A stretch of 42,677 nucleotides of DNA from an uncultured Rhodospirillales bacterium (GTDB lineage: Bacteria; Pseudomonadota; Alphaproteobacteria; RF32; CAG-239): NCBI GenBank assembly GCA_902763185.1, contig CACWQT010000011.1:96189-138865 (forward strand). The letters are read 5' to 3'. The notes under the pieces are model-generated. The model was not told where the DNA came from and ran no database searches. It saw nothing but the letters and a program-made list of their open reading frames with translations. A program made the translations under genes and the position numbers. Each line of letters begins with the position of its first letter. Positions within the stretch are counted from its first letter, which is position 1. Of this stretch, positions 40,901 through 42,677 are shown piece after piece.

Positions 40901-42677
40901 TCGGTTGTGCCTGAGCCTGTCATGGTGTTTAGGCTATTGGTACCGCTCATATATGCAGAGCCATCGTTATTGATATCGGTTGTGTTGTTATTGAAACTTA
41001 CATTATTGATGTTTAAGGTGCCGCCGTTTTGATTATTTAATCCGGTGGTGAAACCTTGATAACTTGATACATTGTTTAAGCTTAAAGTTTGAGCGTCACC
41101 CAAAGTGATGCCATCAGCAGGTGTTCCGGATGCGCTACCGTTTATGATGTGGTTATTACCGCTGACACTTAATGTTATACCGTTAAGATTACCCAAATCG
41201 GCCATCACTTCTTCATCTTTATTCATCACATATACTTTTTCTTTAATTTTTGACGCAACGGCTTGGGCAAGTGAACCTAAGCCTACTTCCAATTCTCCGG
41301 TTTCATTATTATAAGTAATTAAGTTACTGATTTCTTGAGCAATTAAGCTATCATCCGGAATAACAATTAAGTGGTCAGATAATCTGATTTGATGCTTAAT
41401 GTCACCTTCGGCAACTTTAATTTTTATCGGTGTGTGTACCAAATCGCCGGTGGCATAAATGTTAGCAATATTGATATAAGTATCGGCAACGCTTTCGCTA
41501 TGAATATCACCTTTGATAATATCTGATTGAGCTGTGGTGAAGTTGGTTTCTATCATCAAATCAATATCTTTTAAGAGTTTATATGTTGCCATTTCAAAGA
41601 TACCGAGACTACCGTTTTGCAAGTTCAATACACCACCGTTAGCGGTCAAGGTTTTGCTGCTATCTAAAGTGCCGGTGCTGATGTTTAAGGTGCCGTCATT
41701 TAAGGTAATGTCGTTGTTAATGTTGCCTTTGTTTGTTAATTCACCGGTGATTTCAATCATGCCATTATCACCGCTGATCGTATTTGTGTTAACACCGCCG
41801 GTTAAACGCAAGGTACCAGTATTCGTGATGTTACTGTCGGTGTCATTTAAGTGTTCAATATTGCTGATAAGTAAACCTTGGTTACTGATTTGACCGGAAA
41901 TTGTGCCGATGTTCTCAACTGTTCCGGAAGCGGTGTTATTAAGACCACCTTCTATGCTACCGTTATTAGCGAGCGTGTTGATATTGGTAACGCCGCCGGA
42001 AATAGAACCGGTTGATGTGTTGGTAAAGTTACCGGCATTATTAAGAGCTTTCTCAATAGAACCGCTGTTTGTTGCTGTGCCTAATGAATCATTGGTGAAA
42101 TTACCTTTGATTGTGCCGGTGTTTGTGAAGCGGTTATAGTTTGCCACATCTTGAGCAATTGTTGCGGTGTCGGTATTTTCAAAGGTGCCATGATTTTCAA
42201 CATTGCCACCGATAGAATTGATGTTTTCGGTTGTAGCGGCGGTTGCATTGGTAACATTACCGGTAATTGTTCCGGCATTGGATAAACTGCTGTAGTTTGC
42301 TACATTTCCACCAATTGTGGCGGTTGACGTATTTTCAAAGTTGCCACGATTCTCCACATTATCGCTGATAGTTCCGGCATTGGTGGCTGTTCCCTGATTT
42401 TCAACTGACCCAGTAATAGAACCAATGGTCGTATTTATCAATGTATCTATATTGAGAATATCTGCAGTAATAGTATTTTTGTTGGTTAAAGTTCCCCGAT
42501 TGTCTAATCCGGTGGTTGCTGTTATGGTATTTTCGTTGATTAGAGTGCCATAGTTCTTAACCGTATTTTGCGCTACAATTGCGGCATTGATGACGCTCTC
42601 ATAAATATTGGTGGTGCCGGTGCCGCTGATGTTGCTTGCTAAAGTGCCCGCGCCTAAGTTGATGGTGGCTGTATTGG
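37990..42677 (-). CDS. Giant autotransporter, N-terminus outside the window
   Basis: The frame stays open to the window edge (about 1560 codons visible), so the start at 42441 suggested by a TTG is not real: residues upstream (NTATINLGAGTLASNISGTG) are typical passenger sequence. The passenger is about 1050 residues of imperfect repeats with the NTGTI/NSGTI/NNTGSI pattern, predicted as a beta-helix, containing units such as ITNTGTITAE and GTINNEAKITGN. Residues after about SVAPLTKI form the C-terminal barrel: ASIWAKTYAGTGNLDRE, HGFVMAADKKLNRATTVGIGFA, then alternating aromatic strands to the terminal F (LFEMKYHF), the outer-membrane insertion signal. The protein would be displayed on the cell surface, probably as an adhesin or passenger protein. 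Confidence 0.93.
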   Translation of the reverse strand, partial: NTATINLGAGTLASNISGTGTTNIYESVINAAIVAQNTVKNYGTLINENTITATTGLDNRGTLTNKNTITADILNIDTLINTTIGSITGSVENQGTATNAGTISDNVENRGNFENTSTATIGGNVANYSSLSNAGTITGNVTNATAATTENINSIGGNVENHGTFENTDTATIAQDVANYNRFTNTGTIKGNFTNDSLGTATNSGSIEKALNNAGNFTNTSTGSISGGVTNINTLANNGSIEGGLNNTASGTVENIGTISGQISNQGLLISNIEHLNDTDSNITNTGTLRLTGGVNTNTISGDNGMIEITGELTNKGNINNDITLNDGTLNISTGTLDSSKTLTANGGVLNLQNGSLGIFEMATYKLLKDIDLMIETNFTTAQSDIIKGDIHSESVADTYINIANIYATGDLVHTPIKIKVAEGDIKHQIRLSDHLIVIPDDSLIAQEISNLITYNNETGELEVGLGSLAQAVASKIKEKVYVMNKDEEVMADLGNLNGITLSVSGNNHIINGSASGTPADGITLGDAQTLSLNNVSSYQGFTTGLNNQNGGTLNINNVSFNNNTTDINNDGSAYMSGTNSLNTMTGSGTTELKDGSLTVNVGGTMEQGTIKVDEEASLDNKGAIDTDDLQNSGTVKNTGTISTNSFGNIGAMNNTGDLIVISENALNSGTMINTGTIAADTFKNTGEMTNSGDIISENTTNSGTMNSTGTIKATDTFKNTGELTNTGSITAETAINSGTLNNTGDITANTASNSGNLNNNGFITAETLRNSSELENDGIITADITNTGNLVNRNDIIGGVISMNNLNNSGTISGSFTNSREAINSGTIIGLTENSGTLTNSGNLNGGLTNSGNTDNSGRISGAINNTENGTITNTGTITAESGSNAGNIDGGNLILNGQFENTDTGTIRAHLTNNSELTNDGELNALGGENNQVIAGSGNTYIWGNFNNNGSIEQGLVEVKSDATLENKGDITAQLTNAGTINNEAKITGNITNSGDITTDITNIIGDISNTGILNLVGTENNSEITGDGTGIVNINSTMEIVKAINDNTVNINSGILSLREDGSLGTGTMINTNAATFDIDTHTVNVKEAHFSKDATLALKINSLDEFGSVSADTITVEEGAKLSATLAQGLAKVGRPNTFKLLSANNEDFNNFEDHWDNNMYHFDKVDMNGTYKISLVKTAGDVSLENGGDENLVGAAIAWVDEEQFPDERSQLTADKLADLAQNDGARFNRELEALMPSVAPLTKIVSIEQSRHLSNIITNQLHTRVHLGKRLGLAAGDNAMQTLSHNASIWAKTYAGTGNLDREKYVPSYDFKSHGFVMAADKKLNRATTVGIGFATDTTQAKSRNRTDNIKTYSAFAYSEYKPSKAYINTILAYNWSKYDENKYALNEKFDASYDVDNIYAAVMTGYRFRKGRFTATPEMGIRYNYISRDSYRDTAIQEISSHEMNVMTAVAGVEFAHDHYYRNRLTGRLVKLRPEIYIGLGYDVFSDKDRALVHLTNGSAYKVRGNELDRFSIELSTGITAMFDETLDISAQYLGVFRKHYSSHSGLFEMKYHF

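Noticed and set aside
39914..41032. Long plus-strand open frame (372 codons) opposite the autotransporter
   Set aside because: Antisense shadow of the Asn/Thr/Gly-rich repeat codons; low-complexity hydrophobic peptide without ribosome site. The same applies to other plus-strand frames at 39407-39850 and 41534-42139.

Overview
The window looks like a chromosomal segment of an AT-rich Gram-negative bacterium, most likely an alphaproteobacterium of the host-associated or gut kind. The support is a KDO-activating enzyme (outer membrane lipopolysaccharide), an Hfq-HflX gene pair, a lipoprotein-rich envelope, a classical autotransporter, and many short palindromic repeats between genes. No gene here fixes the species, so the lineage is an inference.

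Layout. 1-860: repeat-rich, no convincing gene. 862-2849 (minus): a polytopic membrane protein and a secreted ankyrin protein. 3009-7067 (plus): a large protein with two HEPN-type R-x4-H motifs, then, behind its own promoter and two tandem terminators, a small phage-derived cassette (tail-fibre-like protein, holin, i-spanin with an o-spanin embedded in another frame). There is no endolysin, integrase, capsid or packaging gene around it. 7152-10510: a membrane-anchored CgeB-like glycosyltransferase, KdsB and a histidine-phosphatase-fold protein that lacks its second catalytic histidine. 10858-11521: two small coupled membrane proteins. 11598-13060 (minus): hfq-hflX. 13198-15163 (minus): two more anchored CgeB-like proteins. 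15335-19146: anmK facing murG and rmuC (peptidoglycan recycling, lipid II synthesis, DNA maintenance). 19418-22884: an LRR-like protein, a TIM-barrel enzyme, a small protein and an HExxH lipoprotein. 22941-23030: tRNA-Ser(CGA), followed by a 0.5 kb repeat-filled segment bounded by a copy of the tRNA end plus terminator. 23595-28683: a MORN-type protein, thrS, a GT4 glycosyltransferase and an alpha/beta hydrolase. 28712-30457: a TPR-methyltransferase fusion. 31047-34874: an unrecognised 1275-residue modular protein. 35050-37796: LemA, an AlbA_2/Schlafen-like protein, RNase HI and a small unknown. 37990 to the window end (minus): a giant autotransporter whose N-terminus lies outside.

The most unusual signal is not a gene. 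Three loci (24670-24790, 35694-35816, 37898-37990) carry the same chain of hairpins in the same order and with similar loop sequences, but the stem sequences differ while pairing is kept. Selection therefore appears to act on the folds. One copy is read through as the last 14 codons of thrS, and another begins exactly at the autotransporter stop codon. A second, about 160 bp repeat family occurs twice (75-234 and, inverted, 23109-23272). Each copy sits next to a terminator-like hairpin that has been duplicated on its far side. These point to small palindromic mobile or regulatory elements that favour gene 3' ends.
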